From Physcomitrium patens (Eukaryota > Streptophyta > Bryopsida > Funariales > Funariaceae): a stretch of DNA of 64,000 bases. Positions 32,307 through 44,544 of this stretch are shown piece after piece. Below the pieces are notes generated by a model, which did no database searches, had not been told where the DNA came from, and worked only from the letters and a program-made list of their open reading frames with translations. Location: NCBI RefSeq assembly GCF_000002425.4, contig NC_037256.1, positions 16,464,830 through 16,528,829 of the forward strand, given 5' to 3'. Positions within the stretch are counted from its first letter, which is position 1; every line of letters starts with the position of its first letter. The position numbers and the translations under genes were made by a program.

Positions 32307-32640
32307 GAGTGTTTTTGGTAGTTTTTCTAATGGTACATACGACTATAGAATTAACAATCTGTCCGGTTCTTGATATGTTTGGATATGCCGACAAGCTTAC
32401 AACCATGGTTTAGTCTAATTCTGTCGATGCTTCCTTTTAAGATTACATTCTTGCTCCTCTCTAAGCAAGTTCCTTCTTTGTGCTCTTCCTTGTCTTTCTC
32501 TCAACTAATTTATTTTCCTCGATGCAATACTCTCGTTCTTATTAACTATAATCTTGCTTCAAACACTATTGAAATCATCTTCCATTGCCAATTTTCTCAC
32601 ACGTTTGGTAATTAATTCCTAACACTCAAAGCTATTATTA

Positions 32641-32659
32641 CTCCCTTATAGCGGCGCCA
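32641..32659 (-). other. Primer binding site of D1
   Basis: TGGCGCCGCTATAAGGGAG on the minus strand begins about three bases after the LTR end. TGGCGCC followed by a G-rich end fits a tRNA-Asp-type site (TGGCGCCGTTGCC is usual in plant gypsy elements) with several transitions. D2 has TGGCGCCACTACTAGGGAG. Confidence 0.6.
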
Positions 32660-32662
32660 AAA

Positions 32663-33122
32663 TGCGATTGCTTGTTTTACTTATTCCAAATTAATCTAAT
32701 GGAAATAAACTCGTATAGGGAGATTTCAACACGGAGAATGACTAGTTGCTTAAGCGTTCATGTTAGGGTCACACAATCAATTACCTCTTGAATGTATCGT
32801 CTCTATTTCTAATATCTGAATACATAAGGAAACTATAATCTCCTCCTTCACCTTATCGGTCTCTTCCTTACAACAATTCAGTCATATCAATAACTACTAT
32901 TTCCACCAATATATTCACCTTCATAATCTCCAACTGTAATATTGTGCCCTCACAGCTTTCAGTACACAATTACCCTCGTTCCAATCACTGGAATTCTTCA
33001 AACAGAACTGCCATTTACATTACAATGTTTCACACAAACACAAACTCATTCTCTCTGCTGAACTACAATCAGATTTTAGCATTCAATCTTTCTTCTTTTC
33101 AAATAATACCAATCACATTTCC
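32663..33122 (-). repeat. 5' LTR of D1, truncated
   Basis: Matches the first 460 bp of the other D LTRs (plus-strand order) and then breaks off at CACATTTCC. The missing part is the LTR start on the minus strand, which would hold the promoter. Confidence 0.8.
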
Positions 33123-33907
33123 TCTATTGTATTGACATTCTGTGCCAACGAATTCTGTTTTCGCTGTGGAGGCACTGACTTTGGTTCAGAACTTTTATCT
33201 ACTGGCGATGTTTTTCACAATGTGTACGCGATCACAGCATACACATAATTGGAACATAGCAACGCTGTAAACTTTCCCATTTTGTGCTTGGCTCCCATTT
33301 CCACCTGAATATGGGTTGCTACATAAGCTGCCCAATTGAACACCATCCCTTCAAACATCCCTACTGCTACAAAAATTAACCATTTTGACATATATGTGTT
33401 GTGTCGATACAACCCTAGACGCCTTAGTATGAAGCGCAACCATTCCATGAGCTCTGGTGTAATTGCCTCAGCCGTCCGCCAATCTTGGTTCTTCTCAAAC
33501 GATGACATACTACCTTTGAAATAACTTCCCGATCGAAAGTCACTAGACTCCTCAACATCCACCACAATCTCTCCAATTGGAAGAAACAATACTTTTTCGA
33601 AGATCTTCTCATCAATACCGATAACGCGCCTTTGTAGAATGCTCGATTCATCTTGTGGGTCATAGTTCGTGATGTATTCTTCTACTAATGCCACATTAAT
33701 TGAAGGCAAACTATCTGATCTTCATAAAAACTGAAACATTTGTACGTTTTGAAAATCTCGTATTTTCCTAGGCGTCCAGCAAATCTCCAACTTCATAGGC
33801 TCTATGTTGGTAATGATTACTACGGATGGTGGTCCTAAATTATGTTTAGCTTTCACATTTTGGCCACTTTCCTCTCTATCCGTAGCTCTCTTTGCACTCT
33901 CAATTGC
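33123..33907 (-). pseudogene. Orphan retroelement-associated ORF of unknown function
   Basis: A minus-strand frame from about 33907 to 33140, roughly 255 codons, with only two stops (a TGA near 33722 and a TGA near 33215). Readable blocks are LPSINVALVEEYI, RRVIGIDEKIFEKVLFLPIG, AEAITPELMEWLRFILRRLG and FNWAAYVATHIQVEMG. The pattern of a LPIGE-type turn, a mid helix and NWAAYV loosely recalls the plant mobile domain ORFs carried by some plant gypsy and Mutator elements; this is a weak resemblance, not an assignment. It lies between the broken D1 LTR and the C2 LTR and belongs to neither by sequence. Confidence 0.5.
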
Positions 33908-35018
33908 TGTCGTATTATGTGTTTTTCTGCTCAAGAATGCATCGGGCATCTGGTTGTAGGAGGTAGTATAGAGATTTGCTAATATTCAAGTAGTCTATCG
34001 ATTTTTGACTGTTGGAATATAAACGATTGCAAGAATATATCATAAATCTATATGGATGTCCTTCGACTGCTTGTCGAAATCCCTTTTGTCCCAATCGGTA
34101 GGTCTCTAGATGTTATAGAGAACCCCGAACAACCCAATCTGCTAATCTCCAATACCGCTTTATACTCACGACCTTGTATCCACTGACCGTCTTGTTAGAT
34201 TAACCCAAAAATTTTCATTCACTCTGCATACTCAATCCTGTAGACACCCTTTTAATTCTTCAATCACAGACGTAACTTCGATTTCACAAAACAGTTAAGA
34301 GTAATCACATCCACTTCATTAAAATCCCGATTCACCAGTACAATACATTGACCTTTCAGCATTGATCGCCAGAAGTCCCTTTTCTGACCCCTACCCAAAA
34401 ACCTTGTATCCTCCTTTTTTCTTAACCTCCCTAATTTCCGAATCTTTCAATCCTCCCCTCCACCTTAACCATTTCCGAATATTTTTTTCTCTCCTTCTCT
34501 CAAATCCTAGCCTCTGAATTTCTTCAATCTTCCATCTTGGATCCAGAATTGGCCCCGCCGTCAGAGCTTTCTCCTCCATTTTTTGCCTTTTAAAAGGTTC
34601 TTTTTTCGGAAACAACGTTCCCTGAAACGGCACAAAGAACAAGATAGCCTGAAACGGAATCAAAACCCCCATAATCGGGACCACATTGAGGCGTCCAACC
34701 AAATCAGGTCTCATATTGGCTAAGAGGCCCATAGTAAGACCTGGATGTTTCCGTAATTGGGTCAAATTGGTCCTTTGCGTCAGACTCGCTTAGTCATCGA
34801 TTTAGTCCTTTTGATTTTATTGACTTCCATTATTGGACTCGAATGGAGTATTTCGTTACTGATAAGTATGCCCTGACCAACTGTGACGGGGTGTCTGAAC
34901 CGGCCCTTGAATATTGGCACTAGAATCGGTCGTTGCTCCCAATATTTGAGGTAACTGAACATTAATAAAAGTCCCCTTTTTTTATATTTTCACGGTATAT
35001 TCATGTTACAACACGACA
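33908..35018 (-). repeat. 3' LTR of C2
   Basis: 1111 bp, beginning TGTCGTGTTGTAAC on the minus strand and ending in TGTG...ATACGACA as in C1. Flanked on the right by the polypurine tract (35019-35032). Confidence 0.85.
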
Positions 35019-35078
35019 TCCACCCCCTCTGAACCTGTGCATCCTCTGGTATGCACCAATTTATCCAATTGCTATTTG

Positions 35079-37127
35079 ATTTATAATATATTCTCTACGT
35101 CTTTGTCGAGTTCGTCTTCGCCACCTTCATTATCCAAATCACTTTCATCTTCTTGCTGCGGAATCTCTATACCTTCATTAATGTCTTCCATATTCATCTC
35201 CGCATGTCTTCGTTTAAATATTTTTACTCCCTTCCCTGCAATTGGTATTTTCAATTTTGTACCATCTAACTCCTGTAGTGAATAAGTCACATTATCATGA
35301 ACAGTTATTACTACATATGGTCCAAACCAACATTTTGAAAATTTCCGCAAAGTATTATGTTGATTATCTAGACTATTGTCATAAACAAGTATCCAGTCAC
35401 CTTTCTTGATTGCTTTAGGTCTCAATCGATGTTGCTTATCGAATCGCACCTTGTTTTATAACCTTGCTCTTTTTAACCTTTCCAATGCTATTTGCACATC
35501 TTCCGATCTTTGCTCCAATTGTCAAATCCTAATAGCCAGAAGTTCTTCTCTTATCAATCCATCTTTCCATGGTAGCATATTCCAAGTAAGTACCCTTTCT
35601 TCAATTGGCATAATTGATTTTCGACTTGTCATAAGTTCTACTTGCATATATCTTGTCACCGAACTATGTGTTGTTTGATCAGCCCATAATGCAAATGACA
35701 AAAGCTATGGCCACTCTCTAACTTTCCCATTACAAGCTTTAACTAATGCTTTCACAATCGATGGGTGACCACGTTCGCTTTTTGCGTTCCCTTCTGGATT
35801 ATAAGCAGTAGTCAGTGAAAGTTTAACTCCACATCTTTCAAAGAACTTACGAGCTTCTTGTGTATTTAATTCTCTACGATCTGCAGTGATTTTTCCTACG
35901 CATCCGTAACGACAAATGACATCTTCAAGCAAAAACCTAGAAATTCCTTCTGTAGATTTTGTCCTCAATGCTCTTCCTTCTACTTGATTTGATAAATCTT
36001 CACGAGCTAAGACCAAATATCTCATTTGCCATAACCCAACTGACATAATAACTAAATCAACAACCCATTTAAAATGAATAACCAGAGGATACGTAGGATG
36101 AAGACCATCTCGATGTTGGATATTAGAATACGATTGACAGATTTCACATGACTCTATAAATGAGAGCACATCTTGATACATATTTTTCCACCAATATCGT
36201 TCCTTGAGTTTAGCAAAAGTAGCCTAGATTCTTCTATGCCCTGCCCATAAACTATCATGAAACTCTTTTAATAATTTTAGTTTTTCTTCTTTTTTGCCTA
36301 TTACTCATTGTGGCATCCCAATTCCTTTCTTCGGTTTCTTCCATAAGAATCCATCTCGAAGCAAAAATCCATATGCTTTTTTTCTTATTTGTTTGAATTT
36401 TTCTATAGACCAATTCCCATGCTTAGTCAAGGTATTCAAGTAATGACCAATATCCAATAATTGTCCTTCATAAGATTCTTTAAGAAATAGCTTGTCTTCT
36501 CTGTTGAGATTTGATATTGAATAGAATTTCAATCCGATGTCATCAATGTCTTCAACTATTTCATTCTCCCTCTCGTATCTTGCTCGAGATAGCATGTCTG
36601 CTACTAAATTGTCCTTATCAGTAACATACTTAAATTCCAGATTTAGTGACTTAATATAAGCAATCCATCTCAACATTGCAATATTTGACATTGAACAGTT
36701 AGTAATCATTCTAAGCAATCGCAAGCAATTTGTTTCAATTACTACTACTGCCCCAATCAAATAATCCTTTTCAGCTTTCATAGCCGAAACAACTCTCCAA
36801 AGTTCTCTTTTGACTTGCAAATATGTACGCTGACAAATACTTAAAACTTTAGCTCCAAATCGAACTACAAATCTATTCCCCCTTGAATCATTTTGATCCA
36901 CAGCCCATCCAATGGCAATTGGACTAGTGTCCACAGTAAGAATCACTAGTCTATTGCACTTATAATCAACCTTCTTCAATATTGGAAGTGACATCAATAA
37001 CTTCTTCAAACTTTTCATTGCTTGAATATGCCTTTCTTCCCATTTAAATTGGTAGCCCTTGCGTAACAGTTCATATAATGGATCCGCTATGTGAGCATAA
37101 TGAGGGATCCAGATGCGATAAAATATA
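35079..37127 (-). pseudogene. pol: C2 pol fragment: RNase H and integrase
   Basis: One minus-strand frame from about 37127 to 35079 with a few stops. RNase H contains ILTVDTSPIAIGWAVDQ. Integrase has CEICQSYSNIQHRDG, WVVDLVIMSVGLWQMRY and AKSERGHPSIVKALVKA, so the Asp and Glu positions of C1 are retained. The C-terminus is acidic. It keeps the Gln and Arg codons that are stops in C1 (near 16953 and 17412), which shows those stops are recent. Confidence 0.82.
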
Positions 37128-37162
37128 CATGTTAGAGCTTGAAAGAGTGTGCGTCATGGTGA

Positions 37163-38273
37163 TATCATGTTATAACACGAGTATACCATGAAAATATAAA
37201 GAAAGGGGACTTTTATTAATATTCAGTTACCTCGAATATTGGGAGCAACGACCGATTCCAGTGCCAATATTCAAGGGCCAGTTCAGACACCCCGTCACAA
37301 TTGGTTAGGGCATACTTACCAGTAACGAAATGCTCCGTTCGAGTCTAATAGTAGAAGTCAACAAAATCGAAAGGATTAAATCGATGACTGAGTAAGCCTG
37401 ATGTGAAGGACCAATTTGATCCAATTACGAAAACATCCAGGTCTTACTACGGGCCTCTTAGCCAATATGAGACCTGATTTGGTCGGGCGACTCAATGTGG
37501 TCCCAATTATGGGGATTTTGATTTCGTTTCATGTTATCCTGTTCTCTGTGCTATTTCAGGGAACGTTGTTTCCGAAAAAAGAACCTTTTAAAAGGCAAAA
37601 AATGGAGGAGAAAGCTCTGACGGTGGGGCCAATTTTGGATCCAAGATGGAAGATTGAAGAAATTCAGAGGCTAGGATTTGAGAGAAGGAGAGAAAAAAAT
37701 ATTCGGAAATGGTTAGGGTGGAGGAGAGGATTCAGAGATTCGGAAATTAGGGAGGTTAAGAAAAAAAGAGGATACAAGGTTTTTGGGTAGGGGTCAGAAA
37801 AGGGACTTTTGGCGATCAATGCTGAAAGGTCAATGTATTGTACTGGTGAATCGGGGTTTTAATGAAGTGGATGTGATTACTCTTAACTGTTTTGTGAAAT
37901 CAAAGTTACGTTTGTGATTGAAGAATTAAAAGGGTGTCTACAGGATTGAGTATGCAAAGTGAATGAAAATTTTTGGGTTAATCTAACAAGACGGTCAGTG
38001 GATACAAGGTCGTGAGTATAAAGCGGTATTGGAAATTAGCAGATTGGGTTGTTCGGGGTTCTCTGTAACATCTAGAGACCTACCGATTGGGGCAAAAGAG
38101 ATTTCGACAAGTAGTCGAAGGACATCCGTATAGATTTATGATATACTCTTGCAATCGTTTATATTCCAACAGTCAAAAATCAATAGACTACTTGAATATT
38201 AGCGAATCTCCATACTACCTCCTACAATCAGATGCCTGGTGCGTTCTCGAGGAAGAAAGCACGTAATATGACA
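37163..38273 (+). repeat. 5' LTR of C3
   Basis: 1111 bp, ending TAATATGACA. The part at 37280-37560 resembles D1 gag (25760-25430, minus strand) in both DNA and translation (NMRPD, PIMG, SFHVIL). Confidence 0.87.
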
Positions 38274-38344
38274 TAAGTAGTGAACACGACATGAAAGCTT
38301 GAGGTGGAAGGTATTGGATTTCATTTGATTTTATTTTTATTTTT

Positions 38345-40225
38345 ATGGAGAACAAAAATAAAAATTTTGAAGGATCTTTGGGAGGAGTTTCTGGTAGGGG
38401 TTCTTCTAAAGGACAAGGTATGCACATGGATCCGTCTATTGTTAGTATATTTCAAGCCTTCTCATTATCAATACAGCAACAGCAAAGCAATGATCGAAAG
38501 GAAGCTTTGGCAACCAAAGCATTGCAAGCAGTGGTCAATAAAATTGATCAATTTGATGGAAGGAATATTTCAAGGTATTTAAGATGTTATGTTTGTGAAA
38601 TAGAATTAAATCAGGTTTCTGAGAAGAAAATGGTTGAATTATTTGGACTTGCCACGATATCAGAGATAAGAGACCATATTACATCGATTACGAATCGTTA
38701 TGGGAATTCATGGGAGGTTTTTTCACATGCATTGAAAGACGAATATTTCTTGGAAGATGCTGATCACGTTACTAAGAAGCTGTTTCTGGAATGGATTGAA
38801 CAGCCTAATAAGAATTTGCAAGCAACAGAGATACTAAGGAAATTTGAGAGGTAGTACTCTCAATTATCGAAGGTAGAAAAATTGACATTGGAGCCGAATA
38901 AAGTTGATCTATTTTTTCAAGCTACTGATGGAGAATTACAAGGGAAATTGGAACTCCTTCTTGAAGACAAAGAAGAAGATGAAGGATTGACAACAAAGAG
39001 GAAGAACGTTGAAGATGCGGTGGGATTGCTTGCAAAAAGAGAAAGGAGGAAGCATAGGAGCAATATTCCGAAAACAGTACAAGCACCCAAAGCTCCAGTA
39101 CGTACAACACCACCAACAATGCCTACGATTCAACCTTTGACATCCTTATCAAAGAAAGCAGATATGGGAATTGAAGAAATTATACGAGGAATGCGAGATC
39201 TTCAAATCAAATTGGCAAGACTTGAAGAGAATACTTCTACAAATAATTTGAAGAATGTTTCAAAATAAGGATATGTACAAAGATGCATTTGGTGTGATGA
39301 TGCTTCACACACTAGGAAAGATTGCAATGAATTTAATAATATGATACGACAAGGAATTATTTGCTGGAAAGATGGGAAGATAGTATTAAAAGATAGGGAG
39401 GATCTTCTTCAAACCAATTTTGGCAAGGAAGGAATGAGAGCATTAGTTCAAGATTACTTAAAAGAGCATGAAACAGTAGCACGAGAAAGTGCAAGTTATG
39501 GTGCTAGAGTAGATGATGACCTTGGTAGAAGTACAAAAACTAGTGAGTTTTGGGCTTCTGCCATTTCTACAATGCAAGAAGGGAAATTACCTCGAGAAGC
39601 GCTATTGAGGACTGCAGCTACAATACGAGGTGCAACAAGTTGGGAGGATCCTGTTGAGTCTCTTTCAGTTCATGCATATATTGCTAAGAGCCAACATGAA
39701 GCTTTGATGGAAGAAAAGAGACGAGGAAATTTTGATGATACGAGAGAAGGAAATTCTTCTAAGAGGCAAACTCGAGGAGACAAGGCTCGGGAGGCAGCTT
39801 CACAAGAATTGCCTGTAAAGGATACCTCAGCATCATTGGAAGAAAAAACAAGGGAGAAAAAAGATAAAGGCAAATTAATTACTTATAAGCTACTTTTTGA
39901 CATTGAAGCAGCAACAAATTTGAAAGGAGTGTTGGAAGAACGTATATTAAATACTAAGGTGGAATTCACATTGAAAGAAGTTTTGGAAATTGCAAAGAAG
40001 GAATTTCATGATGTTATCATTGACAGCATTAAGCGAAAGAGGCAATTAATGGACGAAACTGGAATGAGTCATGCTATTGATGCAAGAATATATAAAGATG
40101 AAGAAGAGGTTGATATTGGTTACAAGCAACCAACAAATGAAAAGAATGGGTATAATCAACGAGTACGTTTCGAAGATTATAGTGATAAGGAAATGAAAAC
40201 TGTGAGCCATTATCCTTTAAAAAAA
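38345..40225 (+). pseudogene. gag: C3 gag
   Basis: ATG at 38345 (MENKNKNFEG). One frame to the truncation, without the frameshift seen in C1, so it shows the true C gag. It contains the capsid-like region (FDGRNISRYLRCYVCEIEL), the linker MEEIIRGMRDLQIKLARLEE and the zinc knuckle CIWCDDASHTRKDC near 39285, followed by a charged region. Stops are TAG at 38852 and TAA at 39266, at positions where C1 has Gln codons. It ends at the D2 junction before the protease. Confidence 0.83.
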
Positions 40226-40229
40226 CAGG

Positions 40230-41110
40230 TTGAGCTTCCTTTACAAACATTTTTAGCTCTGGTGGGTGTAAACCATTGATTAATATGGATAAGATAAATA
40301 CCTCCGACATTTGGTGATTCAGCCACTTATTGAGTATATCAGCCACTCAGCCATAGTACGATTCCTCTGCCCCCCCTAGGATCATTTTGCTATTCATTAA
40401 CCTCTCTCGAAGGCGGTCTTCAAAACCAATTAGCTGAAAATGAGATAAAAATGCATTCTTCAATGCTTTCTAATTCAAAAATTGATCCACTGGTTGGCAG
40501 TTGTATCATTCAAACGCCGTGTTTTTTAAGGTCACTGGCAGCCATCGCAACCAAATGTCTTCAATTTTGCCATTATTAGCTACACTTGCTGTAAGAAACT
40601 AAGACAAATGTTAATTGGGATTTGCATATGAAAATCCTCGAAAAGTAGGTAGTGGCACGACACTAGTCGTACGATCACCTACTATGCCTATTTGTATTGC
40701 AATCGAAATGGTTGGTCCTCCTGACGCCATTGAATTTCTTGTTCCGCTAAACTCCATTTTAAAATAATCTTTGCTTTCCTTTATTCTAATTTCTGAGCTC
40801 TCATTGCTCCTCAATTTACTGTTATTTTCTATAAATAATTTTATTGGTTGAATTGTAGGTGAAAACATCAAATTTTGAAATACAATATAGTTATCTTTAT
40901 TGGCGACCAATTTGTGCCAATCTGAAGAGCCACTATTGCTCGTTTCAGTGGTACCTCCTTTTGAAAAAATACCCAATGGAGTACCAAATTCTTCTACGCC
41001 TCCTTCTCTTTCAATTAACGGCCTTAAGATTTCCACTGGAATGTTAATAAAATTTTCCGCGAGTGTTCTTGGTAGTTTTTCTAATGGTACATACGACTAT
41101 AGAATTAACC
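40230..41110 (-). pseudogene. gag: D2 gag, N-terminal two thirds
   Basis: The frame includes PVEILRPLIEREGG, GTPLGIFSKGG, then MASGGPTISIAIQIG and LRWLPVTLKNTAFEWY, followed by a frameshift and LNKWLNHQMSEVFILSILI. It has several stops. The capsid motifs match D1. The reading frame is open upstream of the Met at MASGG and conserved between D1 and D2, so D gag probably has an N-terminal extension of about 120 residues. Confidence 0.72.
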
Positions 41111-41416
41111 GTCTGTCCGGTTCTTGATATGTTCGGATACGCCGACAAGCTTACAACCATGGTTTAATCCAATTTTGTCGATGCTTCATTTTAAGATTAC
41201 ATTCTTGTTCCTCTCTAAGCAAGTTCCTTCTTTGTGCTCTTTCTTGTCTTTCTCTCAACTGATTTATTTTCCTCGATGCAATGCTCTTATTCTTATTAAC
41301 CATAATCTTGCTTCAAACACTACTGAAATCGTCTTCTATTACCAATTTTTTCACACGTTTGGTAATTAATTCCTAACACTCAAAGCTATTATCACTCCCT
41401 AGTAGTGGCGCCAAAA

Positions 41417-42207
41417 TGTGATTGCTCGTTTTACTTATTCCAAATTAATCTAATGGAAATAAATCCATATAGGAGGATTCGAACACGGGGAATGACTAGT
41501 TGCTTAAGCGTTCACGTTAGGGTCATACAATCAATTACTTCTTGAATATATCATCTCTATTTCCAATATCTGAACACACAAGGAAACTATAATCTCCTCC
41601 TTCATCTTATCGGTCTCTTCCTTACAGCAATTCAATCATACCAATAACTACTATTTCCACCAATATATTCACCCTCATAATCTCCAACTGTAATACTGCG
41701 CCCTCACAGCTTTCAGCATACAATCACCTTTGTTCCAATCACTGGAATTCTTCACACAAAACTGCCATTTACATTACAGTGTTTCACACAAATACAAACT
41801 CATTCTCTCTGCTGAACTACAATCAAATTTTAGCATTCAATCTTTCTTCTTTTCAAATAATACCAATCACATTTCTATTCCATAATTCACTTCACAATAT
41901 TCAGAAACTCTCAATCCTCTTATTCAAAGAAAATAACAAACAAAAGAAAAGAGGTAGCACCAAGCTTACCTCGACTCACACTATCACAGTGATGGTCCTC
42001 GGCTTACGACTCTCAAAGTCTAGCACCTTAATTAACTTCTACAACTCCTATATACTTTTCCCTGATTCTCCAGATTTTAATCGTAATTTTATAATTAACT
42101 GCTTTTAATAACTAAATCACTCATCTGTCCTCTTGAATTTCCTATTATATGAACTATTAATATATTTTACCAATATCTTTTAAAAACGAATTAATATCAT
42201 TTCTACA
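41417..42207 (-). repeat. 5' LTR of D2
   Basis: 791 bp, matching 22603-23394. It is the only complete D 5' LTR in the window. The flank after 42207 starts ATTAT. Confidence 0.88.
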
Positions 42208-42419
42208 ATTATCTTATAGAATCTCAAGAGTGTCCATCCAAAATGAATTAAGATATTAGCTCTCAATACTTTCAAGTACATAAATACTTATTAGACTTTA
42301 ATAATATTAATATACAAGCTGACTATGGGCCATTGATAAATCTTTCAAATTAAGATACTTACATGATTATCATGTAATATAACAAAAAAATGAATATTAA
42401 AAAACTAACTTGAAGTGTT

Positions 42420-42457
<38 letters not shown>

Positions 42458-44406
42458 TTTCATAAATACATGCCACTACAACTAAAAAAAAAGCCCAAAT
42501 TTCTTCACTTACTTTTAAATTCACCTATGTCTTCTATATCTCCCTCAAACTTTGTAAGTTACATTGTGAAGTTATTTGTTCATCCGTCTCTACATTGCCA
42601 TCTATTTCAACTTTGTAATTATCTTCATCATATTTTTTTTCTTAATAATCTTTACATTTATCATGTAAATATATCTCTTTATCTATAAAATTTGTAAAAA
42701 TTAGCATATTTTTTTTTCTTTTATATAAATAGCTTTATTATATTAGATTTGCTAAAATTGTTGCGAGTTGAAAACTTTTATCAATGATAATTATAACAAT
42801 AGTTGAGGATCTATGGTAATAAGTACATATGGCTTTAATTTTTTTTTTTCTTACAATTAAGATTTATCCTATATTTATTCTATCTCTAAAAAAAATACTT
42901 GTTCACAATCTTTTGAATGTATAAAATATTCTTGCTCTAATAAGTATGACAATAAAAAAAAAAATTCTACACACATATGAATCTATATTTATCAATTACT
43001 ACATTTAAAGCACTTCTATGTTTTGATTTTTTATCATACAATTTTTCCTTCAATAAGATCAATTTAAATGAAGTGAAGTAGACTTAGACAATGTTTTCAA
43101 TTTAACCAAAGTACTTAGTAGATGAGGGCTCTTCATTCAAATCACTATCTAAGAAACTGTAACTAATATTTGAAGACAAATAATAGAATATCATCAATAG
43201 GAATTTCCATATTGACTTTAGAAGCACTTAAATATTACAATAAAATCTATCAAATCTATAAAATTAGATTCAAAAAAAATTATTTATTTAAAAGTTCTAG
43301 TAGATTATAGTAGAATCTTAAATGGTTTTATTAAGTCCCACTATGTCTTGAATTTTTAAGAATTTTCCATTAATTCATATATATAAGAAAAAAAATTTCT
43401 TTTCATAGAAATTCAATGCCAAGTAGTATTCATGGTTTGAAATACTTATCTTTTGCTAATAAGATTCCAAATTCGGATTAAAATCTACTTATTGAATGGA
43501 GGTAAATTAGCTCAATCCTCTAAATTATAGATAGTTATCTAATTTATCATGTACTTATCATTTTTTAAAATAAATAAATAAAATTGTACTAATAAACTTA
43601 ATTTTTAGCATTACAATTTATTTTTTTTATTTTATAAATCCTCAAATGTCTTTGTCTTGTAAGTATAGGATAATCTTTCAATTATTAAAGTTGCTTTGCT
43701 TGTAGAGATAGTTTAATAGTATATTTGGTTGTGTAGTATATTTTTTTATGTGAAATATAATCCTTAACCATTGATTTTTTTTGCCATGCCATTTTCTTAA
43801 TTAAACCATTCATTATCTTTATATATTACTCCAAATAGTATATCTATCTATAATAGATTGGTCATGCCTAATCTACCTCTTCTAGAAAATATATAATATT
43901 ATGTACTTGAATGTCAAAAAAATTGGATGAAAAATGTCATTCTATTGTATATAATGACTTTGTTATTTCATCTATCATGCCTTGAACTTTACACTTCTTG
44001 ATTTCCATATTGTATATCTATCAAAATAACACTTTCAAACTATACATCATCTTGCAAATATTAAAAGTCAACATTCTTTTAATTGTAATAGGCATAATAT
44101 CAGAGAGAAGATTATGATAGTCATGCCTCTTTATATCCAAGGTTTTATATTCTAAAAACTTGTATTAGAATTTTAAAAAATCATACCTTTTAGATGTTTT
44201 GATGGATCTAATCAAATCCACTATATTCTTGTATTTTTGTTTTAGTTTATACCCACAATGCTATAGCCAAATAGTACATCATGTTGCCTTCATTATCCAC
44301 ATCATAATTTATGGCCTACATTTTGTGCATAATTTTTATTTCTTTCATTTTTAATCATTATTCAACAAAATTAATTTTTGTATCTTGGACATTTACAATT
44401 TTCTTA

Positions 44407-44456
<50 letters not shown>

Positions 44457-44544
44457 TATATACATTGAGTCAAGAAGATATAAAAGGTGGTATTTTTATA
44501 CATTGTATAAAGATACAATAAAATAGCTAAAAAATATATATAAT
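42208..44544. other. AT-rich stretch without recognisable gene
   Basis: Very low G+C, with a run of 27 T at 42424-42450 and an (AT)n tract at 44409-44454. Some phrases look like an eroded retroelement, but no motif can be read with confidence on either strand. Confidence 0.6.
44409..44454. repeat. (AT)n microsatellite
   Basis: About 23 AT units without interruption. A similar tract is at 46989-47023. Confidence 0.95.

Larger units (their letters stand above)
22603..33122 (-). mobile_element. Ty3/gypsy element D1, defective, split by a palindrome
   Basis: A minus-strand element with a 3' LTR (22603-23394), polypurine tract, truncated pol, protease, gag, then a 4.8-kb palindromic insert (27343-32098), the N-terminal part of the gag frame (32108-32306), leader, primer site and the first 460 bp of the 5' LTR (32663-33122). 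The rest of the 5' LTR is missing, including the U3 promoter part. D2 at 40.2-42.2 kb shows the uninterrupted arrangement. Confidence 0.82.
33908..37127 (-). mobile_element. C2, 3' half of a C-family element
   Basis: Minus strand. Pol runs from within the RT (equivalent to C1 16650) through RNase H and integrase, then the polypurine tract and a 1111-bp LTR. The 5' half is missing. The LTR is shorter than in C1 because it has fewer tandem units, and matches the C3 LTR in length. Confidence 0.85.
37163..40225 (+). mobile_element. C3, 5' half of a C-family element
   Basis: Plus strand. It has a 5' LTR of 1111 bp, primer site, and gag up to just before the protease, where it joins D2 gag sequence near 40225. 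It starts only 35 bases from the broken end of C2 and points the other way. Its LTR starts TATCATG where C1 has TGTCGTG, two G-to-A changes. Confidence 0.85.
40226..42207 (-). mobile_element. D2, 5' part of a D-family element
   Basis: Minus strand. It has a 791-bp 5' LTR (41417-42207), a primer site at 41395-41413, leader, and gag that breaks off at KMFVKEAQPV where it joins C3. It gives the unbroken sequence across the site at which the palindrome sits in D1. Confidence 0.85.

Noticed and set aside
32146-32373. Plus-strand ORF conserved with 40900-41127
   Set aside because: It is antisense to the D gag N-terminal frame, which is the one that runs on into gag.
42410-42688. ORF starting with a run of Phe
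   Set aside because: It is generated by a poly-T run in AT-rich DNA.
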